A stretch of DNA of 64,000 bases from Hyphomicrobium_A sp036559705 (GTDB lineage: Bacteria > Pseudomonadota > Alphaproteobacteria > Rhizobiales > Hyphomicrobiaceae): assembly GCA_036559705.1 (NCBI GenBank), contig DATBSP010000012.1, positions 23,614-87,613 on the forward strand. The letters run 5' to 3'. Made by a program: the position numbers and the translations under genes. The notes under the pieces are model-generated. The model was not told where the DNA came from. It did no database searches and worked only from the letters and a program-made list of their open reading frames with translations. Positions 26,605 to 34,004 of this stretch are shown piece after piece (within the stretch, counting starts at the first letter, position 1; each line of letters starts with the position of its first letter).

Positions 26605-27342
26605 ATGCAGCGTCTCCTTCGCTACATCGCCTGGCTATTCGCTTCGCTCGCGAGTTCGAGTCCTGCGCCTGCGCATGCGGACCCCCAGCCGCCGCCCTAC
26701 GCGCGCGTATTCGACCTGGTATTTCAGCCGGGCTGGCAAGCGAGCCTCGGTGACACGAGCTTGAAGTTTCGCATTTTCGATGCGGGGCAGTTGCGGGTGC
26801 TCAGCGGGCGCATCAAGGCGTGCGATCCCTTCGTGGGCATGCAGCATAAGCCGTTTACCCCCATGGTGCCGGAGGGTGACTTTAAGGTGCGTCTGGCGCT
26901 GGTTGATGGCGGCATTGACGACCGCCGTGTTGCGTTGGCGCGCGTCGACTTCTCATTCGAGCCGGCGGTACGCTGGGAAATGGCGGTGACTGAGGGCCAG
27001 GACATAGCGACCCTGAAGGATGGCGAGCACTTCGGCTACCCCGTTGATGCCGGCACCGGCAGCTTCGTCGATGCCGCGACGGCTGCGGTAGCAGCGCAGC
27101 GCATGGCGGCGGACGAGGGGATCACGCAACGCTGGATCGCGCTTGGTGAGAAGAGCGCGTCCGCCAAGAGCGCACCGAACTTCTATGCCAACATCGACTT
27201 GGGACCCGGCAACATCGTCATGTTCCAGAGTGGTTGGGGCGATGGGCTCTATGCGTCGTGGTTCGGCTACGACGCGCAAGGGCGGATCGCCGCGCTGATC
27301 ACCGATTTCAATGTCGTTGATTGGGCGACGGCGAAGTGGTGA
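26605..27342 (+). CDS. Secreted DUF4241 domain protein
   Basis: 245 residues: signal peptide (LRYIAWLFASLASSSPAPAH) and a DUF4241 domain recognisable by the run KACDPFVGMQHKPFTPMVPE, then VALARVDFSF, RWEMAVTEGQD, FGYPVDAGTGSFVD, and near the end VMFQSGWGDGLYASWFGYD. The domain is widespread in bacteria and often present in secreted proteins but has no settled activity. It converges on the next hypothetical gene with 12 bases between stops. Confidence 0.75.
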   Translation: MQRLLRYIAWLFASLASSSPAPAHADPQPPPYARVFDLVFQPGWQASLGDTSLKFRIFDAGQLRVLSGRIKACDPFVGMQHKPFTPMVPEGDFKVRLALVDGGIDDRRVALARVDFSFEPAVRWEMAVTEGQDIATLKDGEHFGYPVDAGTGSFVDAATAAVAAQRMAADEGITQRWIALGEKSASAKSAPNFYANIDLGPGNIVMFQSGWGDGLYASWFGYDAQGRIAALITDFNVVDWATAKW

Positions 27343-27354
27343 ATGTACCGCACG

Positions 27355-27927
27355 TCAAAATTCGAAGGGATTGCCCTCTCGCACCTTCATGTAGCCTTGA
27401 ACGACACCATCGCGCTCCCACGCGTAGGCACCGTTCGGTAGCGGACGCACGAAGGCGCAGAATTGCTTTATGCTAGGGTAGCTGGTGCAGAAGGCGCCGT
27501 CCTTCAGCGTCCACTTTCCCGTTTTGAAGTTGCCGCGAATGTCGCCGTCGCCAGCGTAGTGCTCGCGGTACGTGCTTTCATCGCTGAGCATGAAGCCGTA
27601 CGAGGTATTGCCCTGAAGCAATTGCCGCGTGTCCTCGGCACTTAGCAGCCCGTTCGTGGCGAGAGCTTCTTCCGCAGGCGGTGTGTCGACTTCGGGTGCG
27701 TTCGTTTGGCCTTTGTCGACGGGCGTTCCACTTTTGCGTTGATGGGGGCGCATGCCGCCGGCGAGTTGCAGCAAGCTCCCGCCGTCTGCTTCGGCGCAGA
27801 AAACCTGACATCGCTCGATCGTCGGCCCGGTTGCCCGTAACGGCGAACGGAGCGAAAATCGGGAGCGACACCGAAAATCGCATGGCGGCCACACTAAAGA
27901 AACACGCCGGCAGAATATGCCTGCCAA
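27355..27927 (-). CDS. Hypothetical protein, start uncertain
   Basis: Up to 190 residues. The last ~100 look like a genuine globular domain: LLSAEDTRQLLQGNTSYGFM, then GDIRGNFKTGKWTLKDGAFC and YPSIKQFCAFVRPLPNGAYA, ending EGNPFEF; two Cys may pair. The first ~60 residues in this frame are Arg/Cys-rich and unconvincing, and the only far-upstream start is TTG. Either translation starts later (for example at ATG near residue 59) or a frameshift has separated a signal peptide from the domain. Function unknown. Confidence 0.5.
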   Translation of the reverse strand: MAGIFCRRVSLVWPPCDFRCRSRFSLRSPLRATGPTIERCQVFCAEADGGSLLQLAGGMRPHQRKSGTPVDKGQTNAPEVDTPPAEEALATNGLLSAEDTRQLLQGNTSYGFMLSDESTYREHYAGDGDIRGNFKTGKWTLKDGAFCTSYPSIKQFCAFVRPLPNGAYAWERDGVVQGYMKVREGNPFEF

Positions 27928-27998
27928 CGTGAAAAACTCAAACGGTCGTCGAACTGGTGAGTGGGGCTGGGAAGGTAAGGTGACTGCCGGCGCGGCCC

Positions 27999-28679
27999 CT
28001 ACTTCTTGCGGAAAGCATCGAGGCGCACGATCTGCGCCCCCCCATTGTCCTGCTTCGGCTTGTCGTCGCCGGATTTGGCGGCGGCCGCAGCCGCGGGGGT
28101 CGGCGCCTGCGGCTTCAAGTGCGCTGGCTGCGGCGCCGACTGAGCGGGGGCTGCACTGGCTTTTGCAGGTGGCGGCACAGCCGCATCGCTTTTGGCCTTA
28201 CGCGGCACGCGCGGCTTTTTCGGCGCCGTCGAGCGCAGCGTCGCGCGGCCGCCGTTGGCGCGCTCGGGCGTGCGTCCGGCGAAACGCTGGCTCATGCTCT
28301 CGCCGGCTTCCGGCTCGATGTCCGGGTCCTCGAACTGCAGGCCGTAGCGCACGCTCGGATCGAAGAACACGCGGATCGCCGCGAACGGAACGACGAGGCG
28401 CTCGGGAATGCCGTCGAACGTCAGCTTCACCTCGAAGCCGTCATCAGACACCGAGAGGTCCCAGAAGCGGTGTTGCAGCACGATGGTCATCTCGGTCGGA
28501 TACTTGTCCTTCAGCCGCTTGGACAGCACGACGCCGGAGGCGGCCGTATCGAACGAGACATAGAAATGGTGTTCGCCGGGCAGGCCCGACTTGGCCGCCT
28601 GCGTAAGGACCGTGCGCACGACACCACGCATGGCGTCCTGGGCTAAGGCCTCGTAATCGATCGTCGGCTCGGCCGGCAT
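27999..28679 (-). CDS. sspB: SspB, adaptor delivering ssrA-tagged proteins to ClpXP
   Basis: 226-residue alpha-type SspB. The substrate-binding domain covers residues ~1-150: DAMRGVVRTVLTQAAKSGLP, HHFYVSFDT, MTIVLQHRFWDLSV and VVPFAAIRVFFDPSVRYGLQ. A long Ala/Pro/Lys-rich linker follows, ending in IVRLDAFRKK, the short C-terminal motif that docks on the ClpX N-domain. SspB binds the tmRNA-encoded tag and speeds degradation by ClpXP. The gene lies directly downstream of ssrA on the same strand, so source of the tag and its reader are neighbours. Confidence 0.93.
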   Translation of the reverse strand: MPAEPTIDYEALAQDAMRGVVRTVLTQAAKSGLPGEHHFYVSFDTAASGVVLSKRLKDKYPTEMTIVLQHRFWDLSVSDDGFEVKLTFDGIPERLVVPFAAIRVFFDPSVRYGLQFEDPDIEPEAGESMSQRFAGRTPERANGGRATLRSTAPKKPRVPRKAKSDAAVPPPAKASAAPAQSAPQPAHLKPQAPTPAAAAAAKSGDDKPKQDNGGAQIVRLDAFRKK

Positions 28680-28704
28680 CGGTCTCGCTTATTGGTCCCC
28701 GATC

Positions 28705-29091
28705 GCATCTCGAGCCGCTAACGTTCCCTCGGCTCGAGGGTAGAAGTGGAGGGCTTCTGTTGCCCGGTGCCCTCCGGACCGCGCCTTACCCGGCTAAGGG
28801 TAAGGGCTTCAAGTTCAGACCTTTCGCACTGCGTTACGCAGCGAGAGCGGTCTCAGCATAGTTGTCATTGGCAACTATTCTGAATGGCCCGATGACGGCG
28901 GAACCATGCCGAGCAAAAGCTAAGCCCTTTACACCCTCGTCGATCCTAGTTCGCCCCCATCAGATGCCCGCGCCGTGAGATTGATGTGCAAGTTGGGTCG
29001 CACGGGCATGTGGTGGAGGCGCCGGGTACTGCCCCCGGGTCCGAATGGCTTATTACGACCGCGTTTATCGCCATAGCCGGACGAATCCGGC
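28705..29091 (-). ncRNA. ssrA: tmRNA (circularly permuted, two-piece)
   Basis: Read on the minus strand: acceptor piece ends ACCCGGCGCCTCCACCA with CCA at 29011; about 52 bases of intervening sequence follow; the coding piece starts at 28958 with GGGGGCGAAC, whose first seven bases pair with CGCCTCC of the acceptor end, giving a tRNA-like acceptor stem. The tag frame lies at 28834-28872. A GCCGG/CCGGC hairpin occurs near the 5' end and a 9-bp CTCGAGCCG/CGGCTCGAG hairpin (28709-28738) near the 3' end. A TATATT -10 box at 29098-29103 suggests the 5' end; both outer ends are approximate. tmRNA rescues stalled ribosomes. Confidence 0.9.
28834..28872 (-). other. tmRNA tag-peptide frame
   Basis: Resume codon GCC (28872-28870) followed by codons for ANDNYAETALAA with TAA at 28836-28834; with the tRNA-borne Ala the tag is AANDNYAETALAA. 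The last residues (ALAA) fit ClpX recognition and the AANDNYA part fits SspB binding. TAGTT precedes the resume codon. Confidence 0.88.
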
Positions 29092-29379
29092 ACGGTGAAT
29101 ATAGAGGCAGACGCGCCGGAAAAAAAGCCTGTCTTGCCCGGGGCCTGGAAAGGCATACGGAGGATGTGCACGCGCAAGCATCCGGTAAGCATGTCGGGGG
29201 AGGAAGCAACATCGCTCAGCGGGGATAAATATGGGAGAGATGCGGGCGCCGGCGCCATGTTATAGGGCGGCAAGGACAAAGCGCGCGCTGGGCATGATCG
29301 AAGCGGCGCCATATCGGGGAGCCGCAAGCTGACCGTCCAATCGATCGAGACACCTGCGCCCGGGCCGACGCCGGCCTAC
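29092..29379. other. Intergenic region between divergent ssrA and CPBP protease gene
   Basis: About 290 bases with the ssrA promoter at its left end. No protein gene is convincing. The GGGGGAGGAAGC stretch near 29195 looked briefly like a signal-recognition RNA but the fold and conserved loop are missing. Nothing else seen. Confidence 0.4.
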
Positions 29380-30111
29380 GTGGCGCGTACCGGCTGGCCG
29401 GCATGGGCCGTGCTGCCCGCGGCGCTCTTGATTCTTGCTATCGCTGCGGTCGTCGGCTTCATCGCTTCGCTCGGCGTGGCATTGCTAATGGCGCCGGACG
29501 GCGCGGAGTTGCAGTCATCGATACCGCCGCCGCGCGTGCTTATCGCGTGGCTGGCCGGGCTACAGATCGGCCTTATCCTGCTGACCATCGTCTTCGCCGG
29601 CTTCTTCTCCTCAAATCGGGCTGAGACCTTGGCGCTGCGGCCGCCGCAGGGCGGATGGCGTGCGCTGCCGCTGGCGCTCGTGCCGCTGTTCGCGGTCACG
29701 GGTATGTGGACGTTGCTCATGGTGTGGTGGCACCCGGAGGTTGTCGCCGCCGACTTGCGTCCGTTCAAGGAGCTGATGAGTGGCGGCGGGGCACCCATGA
29801 TGCTGCTCATCATCGGCCTGGGGGCTCCGCTGTCGGAGGAGCTGATGTTTCGCGGCTTCCTGTTCTCCGGGCTGGCGAAGTCGCGCCTTGGTGTGCTCGG
29901 CACTGGCATCCTGACAGCCGTTCTGTGGGCCGGCCTGCACTACGGCTATTCGGTTTTCGGGCTCATCGAGGTCCTGGGCATCGGCCTTTATTTCTCGTGG
30001 CTGCTCGTCCGCACGGGTAGCCTCTGGGTCACCATCTTCTGCCATGCCGTTTACAATACGGTGGTGGGACTGGCGCTCTACTTCGTAAGCCTGCCGGCCC
30101 CGCCCACTTGA
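29380..30111 (+). CDS. CPBP-family intramembrane metalloprotease
   Basis: 243-residue polytopic membrane protein of the CPBP (CAAX prenyl protease 2/Abi) class. Motifs are in order: EELMFRGFLFSGL (EExxxR), then LWAGLHYGYS (His) and FCHAVYN (His), with about six to seven hydrophobic segments. Such enzymes cleave in or near the membrane; bacterial roles range from peptide processing to immunity. The GTG at 29380 is used; the frame is open upstream and a start nearer 29329 (CTG) would add 17 residues. Lies upstream of thyA with a short gap, but thyA seems to have its own promoter. Confidence 0.82.
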   Translation: MARTGWPAWAVLPAALLILAIAAVVGFIASLGVALLMAPDGAELQSSIPPPRVLIAWLAGLQIGLILLTIVFAGFFSSNRAETLALRPPQGGWRALPLALVPLFAVTGMWTLLMVWWHPEVVAADLRPFKELMSGGGAPMMLLIIGLGAPLSEELMFRGFLFSGLAKSRLGVLGTGILTAVLWAGLHYGYSVFGLIEVLGIGLYFSWLLVRTGSLWVTIFCHAVYNTVVGLALYFVSLPAPPT

Positions 30112-30126
30112 GGCGTCGCGCTCCTT

Positions 30127-30154
30127 TTGTCCTATCAAAGGGAATCGCTATATT
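30127..30154 (+). promoter_or_regulatory. thyA promoter; mRNA likely leaderless
   Basis: TTGTCC (30127-30132), 16-base spacer, TATATT (30149-30154). The thyA ATG begins seven bases after the -10 box, where transcription should start, and no Shine-Dalgarno stands at the usual distance. Confidence 0.5.
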
Positions 30155-30160
30155 TGGGCG

Positions 30161-30955
30161 ATGCAGCAGTACCTCGACCTGATGCGCCGCGTGCGCGACC
30201 ACGGCGTCCGTAAAACGGATCGCACCGGCACTGGCACGTTGTCTGTATTTGGGCATCAGATGCGCTTCGACCTCGCCGATGGTTTTCCGCTGGTGACGAC
30301 CAAAAAGCTACACGTGAAATCGATCATTCATGAGCTCATCTGGTTTCTCGCCGGCGACACCAATACCGCCTACCTCAACGAAAATGGGGTCCGCATCTGG
30401 GACGAGTGGGCCGACGAAAACGGCGGCCTCGGCCCGGTGTATGGCAAGCAGTGGCGCTCGTGGGCGGCGCCCGACGGTCGTTCGATCGATCAGATCACCG
30501 AGATCGTCGAAACCCTGAAGACCAATCCCGACAGCCGACGCATGATCGTCTCGGCGTGGAACCCGGCCGATGTGCCGGATATGGCGTTGGCACCATGCCA
30601 CTGCCTGTTCCAGTTCTACGTCGCCGACGGGCGCCTTTCCTGCCAGCTTTACCAGCGCTCGGCCGACGTGTTCCTCGGCGTGCCGTTCAACATCGCCAGC
30701 TATGCACTGCTGACCATGATGATGGCGCAGGTGACGGGGCTCGCGCCGGGCGAGTTCGTTCACACGTTCGGGGATGCGCACCTTTATCTCAATCATCTCG
30801 CGCAGGCAGACGAGCAGTTGCAGCGCATGCCGCGCGGACTGCCGAGCATGCAGATCGATCCGGCGGTCAAGTCGATCTTCAAGTTCAAGTATGATGACTT
30901 CAAACTCGTCGGGTATGACCCGCACCCGCACATCGCCGCGCCGGTCGCGGTCTAA
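30161..30955 (+). CDS. thyA: Thymidylate synthase
   Basis: 264-residue ThyA, converting dUMP to dTMP using methylene-tetrahydrofolate, leaving dihydrofolate. Catalytic Cys is in LAPCHCLFQFYV; SRRMIVSAWNP and QRSADVFLGVPFNIASYA are the other signatures, and the C-terminal HPHIAAPVAV is intact. Length is normal. Followed nine bases later by folA, which regenerates the tetrahydrofolate it consumes. Promoter directly abuts the ATG. Confidence 0.97.
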   Translation: MQQYLDLMRRVRDHGVRKTDRTGTGTLSVFGHQMRFDLADGFPLVTTKKLHVKSIIHELIWFLAGDTNTAYLNENGVRIWDEWADENGGLGPVYGKQWRSWAAPDGRSIDQITEIVETLKTNPDSRRMIVSAWNPADVPDMALAPCHCLFQFYVADGRLSCQLYQRSADVFLGVPFNIASYALLTMMMAQVTGLAPGEFVHTFGDAHLYLNHLAQADEQLQRMPRGLPSMQIDPAVKSIFKFKYDDFKLVGYDPHPHIAAPVAV

Positions 30956-30964
30956 GGCAACGCC

Positions 30965-31498
30965 ATGATCATCTCGATCGTCGTCGCGGTTGCCGACAAC
31001 GGCGTCATCGGCCGCGACGGGGCGTTGCCGTGGCGCATATCCGCGGACCTCAAGACGTTCCGCCGCCTCACCATGGGCAAGCCCCTGATCATGGGGCGGC
31101 GTACGTTCCAATCTTTGAAGAAGCCGCTCGATGGCCGCGACAACATCGTCCTCACTCACCAATCGGTGTGGCACCCGGATGGCGCGATCGTTGCTGGAAG
31201 CTGGCTGGCGGCGCTGGCCGAGGCACGCCGATGTGCTGTCGCGCGCGGCGTCGACGAGATCATGGTTATTGGCGGCACGGCGGTTTTCGCGCACGCGCTG
31301 GCCTCCGCCCATCGCATCTACAAGACGGAAGTGCACGGCAGGCCTGCGGGCGACGCCTTCTTTCCCACCATCGACTGGGCGCAGTGGGAGGAGCGGTCAC
31401 GCGAGGCGCTGCCGCGGGGCCCGCGCGATGACCACACGGCAACGTTGATCGAACTGGAGCGTAAGGGTTCAATCGGCACGGTCCACACCGCCGCTTGA
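30965..31498 (+). CDS. folA: Dihydrofolate reductase
   Basis: 177-residue DHFR reducing dihydrofolate with NADPH. Signatures: VVAVADNGVIGRDGALPWRI at the start (loop with the active-site region), LIMGRRTFQSL and IMVIGGTAVF, ending with the usual barrel strands. Co-transcribed with thyA (9-base gap), a common pairing that keeps the folate cycle balanced; in a serine-cycle methylotroph folates also carry C1 units. Confidence 0.95.
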   Translation: MIISIVVAVADNGVIGRDGALPWRISADLKTFRRLTMGKPLIMGRRTFQSLKKPLDGRDNIVLTHQSVWHPDGAIVAGSWLAALAEARRCAVARGVDEIMVIGGTAVFAHALASAHRIYKTEVHGRPAGDAFFPTIDWAQWEERSREALPRGPRDDHTATLIELERKGSIGTVHTAA

Positions 31499-31533
31499 AC
31501 GCCGCCGGCAGGCACCAAATGTATTGTGCGCGT

Positions 31534-31562
31534 TTGCGCTGCAGGGACAGCCTGTCCTATAA
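31534..31562 (+). promoter_or_regulatory. Candidate hflK promoter with inverted repeat
   Basis: TTGCGC (31534-31539), 17-base spacer, CTATAA (31557-31562). GGACAG and CTGTCC (31545-31557) form an inverted repeat across the spacer and could be an operator. Located ~107 bases upstream of hflK. Confidence 0.4.
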
Positions 31563-31669
31563 GCGAGCACGCCAACCTTCCCGCCGAGAATAAGGGATAG
31601 GATCCCCCGGGCCAGGCGTTGCTTTCGCCAGCCCTTGGCTCTCCCTAAAGTATTGAAGGACTTCTATAA

Positions 31670-32785
31670 ATGCCCTGGAATAATCAGAGTGGCGGCGGCG
31701 GCTGGAAGAGCGGCGGCGGCAACGGCGGCGGGCCGTGGGGCCAGGGCCCCAGTGGCGGCGGGCAACCGCCCGATTTGGAGGAGATGCTGAAAAGGGGCCA
31801 GGACAAGGTCAAGCAGGTCATGCATGGCGGCGGCATTCCGGGCCCGCTGCTTTTTCTTGTGGCCGTCATTGCCTGCGCCGTCATCGCCTGGCAGGCGTTT
31901 ACGTTCCGCGTCAACCCCGACGAACTCGGTGTGATGATGCGCTTCGGCAAGTACGTCGAGCAGTATCCGCCGGGGCTCCACTTCCGCTTGCCTTACCCCA
32001 TCGATGAAGTTTCGCTGCCGAAAGTAACGCGGCAGAATATCATCGAGGTCGGCAGAGTTTCGGCCGGCGGCCGCCTCAACAGTGGCGTGCGCGATCAGCG
32101 CGCCGAGAGTCTGATGCTGACCGGCGATGAAAACATCGTCGACATTGACTTCGTCGTCTTCTGGCGCATCAACGACGCCGCCAAGTACCTGTTCAACATC
32201 CAGAACCCGGACACCACTGTGAAGGAGGTGGCCGAGAGCGCCATGCGCGAGGTGGTCGGCCAATCCAACATTCAGCCGATCCTGACGCAGGAACGGCAGA
32301 AGACCGAGGAAGCCGTGCAGGCGCTTATGCAGCGCACGCTCGACAGCTATGGCGCCGGCATCCAGGTCGATCAGGTGCAGTTGCAGAAGGTCGACCCGCC
32401 CGGCGAGGTGATCGACGCCTTCCGCGACGTGCAGGCCGCGCGCGCCGACAAGGAGCGTCTGCAGAACGAAGCGTATGCCTACTTCAACAAGGTGGTACCG
32501 GAGGCGCGCGGCGAAGCCGAGCGCACCCTGCAGGCCGCCGAGGGCTACAAGCAGCAGGTAGTGAACGACGCCACCGGTCAGACTTCGCGCTTCCTGCAGG
32601 TCTACGACCAATACAAGAACGCGCCCGAGGTCACACGCCGACGCATGTTCCTGGAAACCATGGAACGGGTGCTTGGCGGCACCGACAAGATCATCCTCGA
32701 CAACAAGGGCTCCGGCGTCGTGCCGTACCTGCCGCTCGACAAGCTGCAGAGCCGCCCCAGTAGCACCACCGAGGGAGGCAACTGA
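31670..32785 (+). CDS. hflK: HflK, FtsH protease modulator
   Basis: 371-residue SPFH/band-7 membrane protein. Gly/Trp-rich N-terminus (cytoplasmic), one transmembrane segment (LLFLVAVIACAVIAWQAFTF, residues ~60-80), then the SPFH domain (VNPDELGVMMRFGKY, VFWRINDAAKYLFN) and a coiled coil (VQAARADKERLQNEAYAYF). HflK with HflC forms a large periplasmic cage around FtsH and restrains its proteolysis of membrane proteins. First gene of hflK-hflC-DUF2065 and close to degP. Confidence 0.95.
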   Translation: MPWNNQSGGGGWKSGGGNGGGPWGQGPSGGGQPPDLEEMLKRGQDKVKQVMHGGGIPGPLLFLVAVIACAVIAWQAFTFRVNPDELGVMMRFGKYVEQYPPGLHFRLPYPIDEVSLPKVTRQNIIEVGRVSAGGRLNSGVRDQRAESLMLTGDENIVDIDFVVFWRINDAAKYLFNIQNPDTTVKEVAESAMREVVGQSNIQPILTQERQKTEEAVQALMQRTLDSYGAGIQVDQVQLQKVDPPGEVIDAFRDVQAARADKERLQNEAYAYFNKVVPEARGEAERTLQAAEGYKQQVVNDATGQTSRFLQVYDQYKNAPEVTRRRMFLETMERVLGGTDKIILDNKGSGVVPYLPLDKLQSRPSSTTEGGN

Positions 32786-32787
32786 TC

Positions 32788-33693
32788 ATGCGCGGATTTC
32801 TCGCCTTGCTCATCATTACGGTCGGTCTCGCTGCCGTGGCGGTCTATGCCTCGGCGTTCATCGTGCATCAGAACGAGCAGGCGCTCGTGCTGCGCTTCGG
32901 TGAGCCAAAGCGCATCGTGAAGACCCCGGGCCTCAACTGGAAGGTACCGCTGGTCGACGCGGTCGAGATCTACGACAAGCGCATTCTCGATCTCGACAGC
33001 CAGCCGCAGGAGGTCACCGCCTCCGACCAGAAGCGTCTCGTCGTCGACAGCTACGCGCGTTATAAAATCGTCGATCCGCTGAAGTTCTATCAAACGCTGC
33101 GCTATGAGGAAGGCGTGAAATCGCGCCTCGGCCCGATAATCGATTCCGCCATGCGCCGTGTGCTCGGTGCATCGACCTTCCAGGACGTGGTGCGGGACAA
33201 GCGCGAAGAGCTTATGTCGCGCATCGCCAAGCAGGTGAACAACGAAGGCAACAACTTCGGTCTCGAGGTCGTGGACGTTCGCATCAAGCGTGCCGATTTG
33301 CCCGAGCAGAACTCCAAGAGTGTGTTTGACCGCATGCGAGCGGAGCGTCAGCGCGAGGCAGCGGAATTTCGTGCGCAGGGCACCGCCGAAGCCAACCGCA
33401 TCAAGGCAACCGCCGATCGCGAAGCAGTCGTCATCCTGGCGGAGGCGACGCGAAAGGGCGAAGAAATGCGCGGCGGCGGCGACGCCGACCGCAACAAGAT
33501 CTACGCCGAGGCCTACACCCGCGATCCGGAATTCTTCGAGTTCTACCGCTCGATGCAGGCCTACGAGAAGGGGCTCAAATCGGGCGAGACGCGGTTGCTC
33601 ATCTCGCCGGACTCGGAGTTCTTCAAGTACTTCTCCGATCCCCACGGCAAGTCGCCGGCATCGACAACTCCGGTGCAGCCGCCGCGGCAATGA
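32788..33693 (+). CDS. hflC: HflC, FtsH protease modulator
   Basis: 301-residue partner of HflK: N-terminal membrane anchor (LLIITVGLAAVAVYASAFIV), SPFH domain (LVLRFGEPKRIVKTPGLNWK, LVVDSYARYKIVDPLKFYQ), and a long helix EAVVILAEATRKGEEMRGGG leading to FEFYRSMQAYEKGL. Starts two bases behind hflK. Stop overlaps the DUF2065 start by four bases (ATGA). Confidence 0.95.
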   Translation: MRGFLALLIITVGLAAVAVYASAFIVHQNEQALVLRFGEPKRIVKTPGLNWKVPLVDAVEIYDKRILDLDSQPQEVTASDQKRLVVDSYARYKIVDPLKFYQTLRYEEGVKSRLGPIIDSAMRRVLGASTFQDVVRDKREELMSRIAKQVNNEGNNFGLEVVDVRIKRADLPEQNSKSVFDRMRAERQREAAEFRAQGTAEANRIKATADREAVVILAEATRKGEEMRGGGDADRNKIYAEAYTRDPEFFEFYRSMQAYEKGLKSGETRLLISPDSEFFKYFSDPHGKSPASTTPVQPPRQ

Positions 33694-33875
33694 GCGATCT
33701 CGTCGTCGGTATCGGCCTTGTATTGGTGATCGAGGGCTTGCTTTGGGCCCTCGTTCCGAATCTCGCCACTCGCATGCTGGAAGCCGCGGCATCGGTGCCG
33801 CCCAGCGCGCTGCGTATCGCCGGTTGGAGCTCGGTGCTGATTGGGCTCGCCCTCGTGTGGATTATCCGCGGTTGA
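33690..33875 (+). CDS. DUF2065 family membrane protein
   Basis: 61-residue protein with two hydrophobic segments (LVVGIGLVLVIEGLLWALVP and LRIAGWSSVLIGLALVWIIR), the standard DUF2065 layout. It is coupled to hflC by an ATGA overlap, a constant neighbour in alphaproteobacteria, suggesting a small accessory subunit of the HflKC complex; this role is inferred. Confidence 0.82.
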   Translation: MSDLVVGIGLVLVIEGLLWALVPNLATRMLEAAASVPPSALRIAGWSSVLIGLALVWIIRG

Positions 33876-34004
33876 GAGTGGGCTGGCCGCGTTGACAGCG
33901 CTTGCGGCTTGCCATCCACTTGCCGCGAGCGCGCGCTATTCGATGGCGGGCGGGTATGGCTCGTGCGGTATTGGCCGGCGCTCGATCGGCAGGAGAAGAG
34001 AACG

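Noticed and set aside
29161..29230. Possible signal recognition particle RNA
   Set aside because: GGGGGAGGAAGC resembles the SRP loop only by chance; the conserved GGUC...GGAAGGAAGCAG order and the long hairpin are missing.
31664..32611. 315-codon frame opposite to hflK
   Set aside because: Mirror of hflK codon usage, nothing recognisable.
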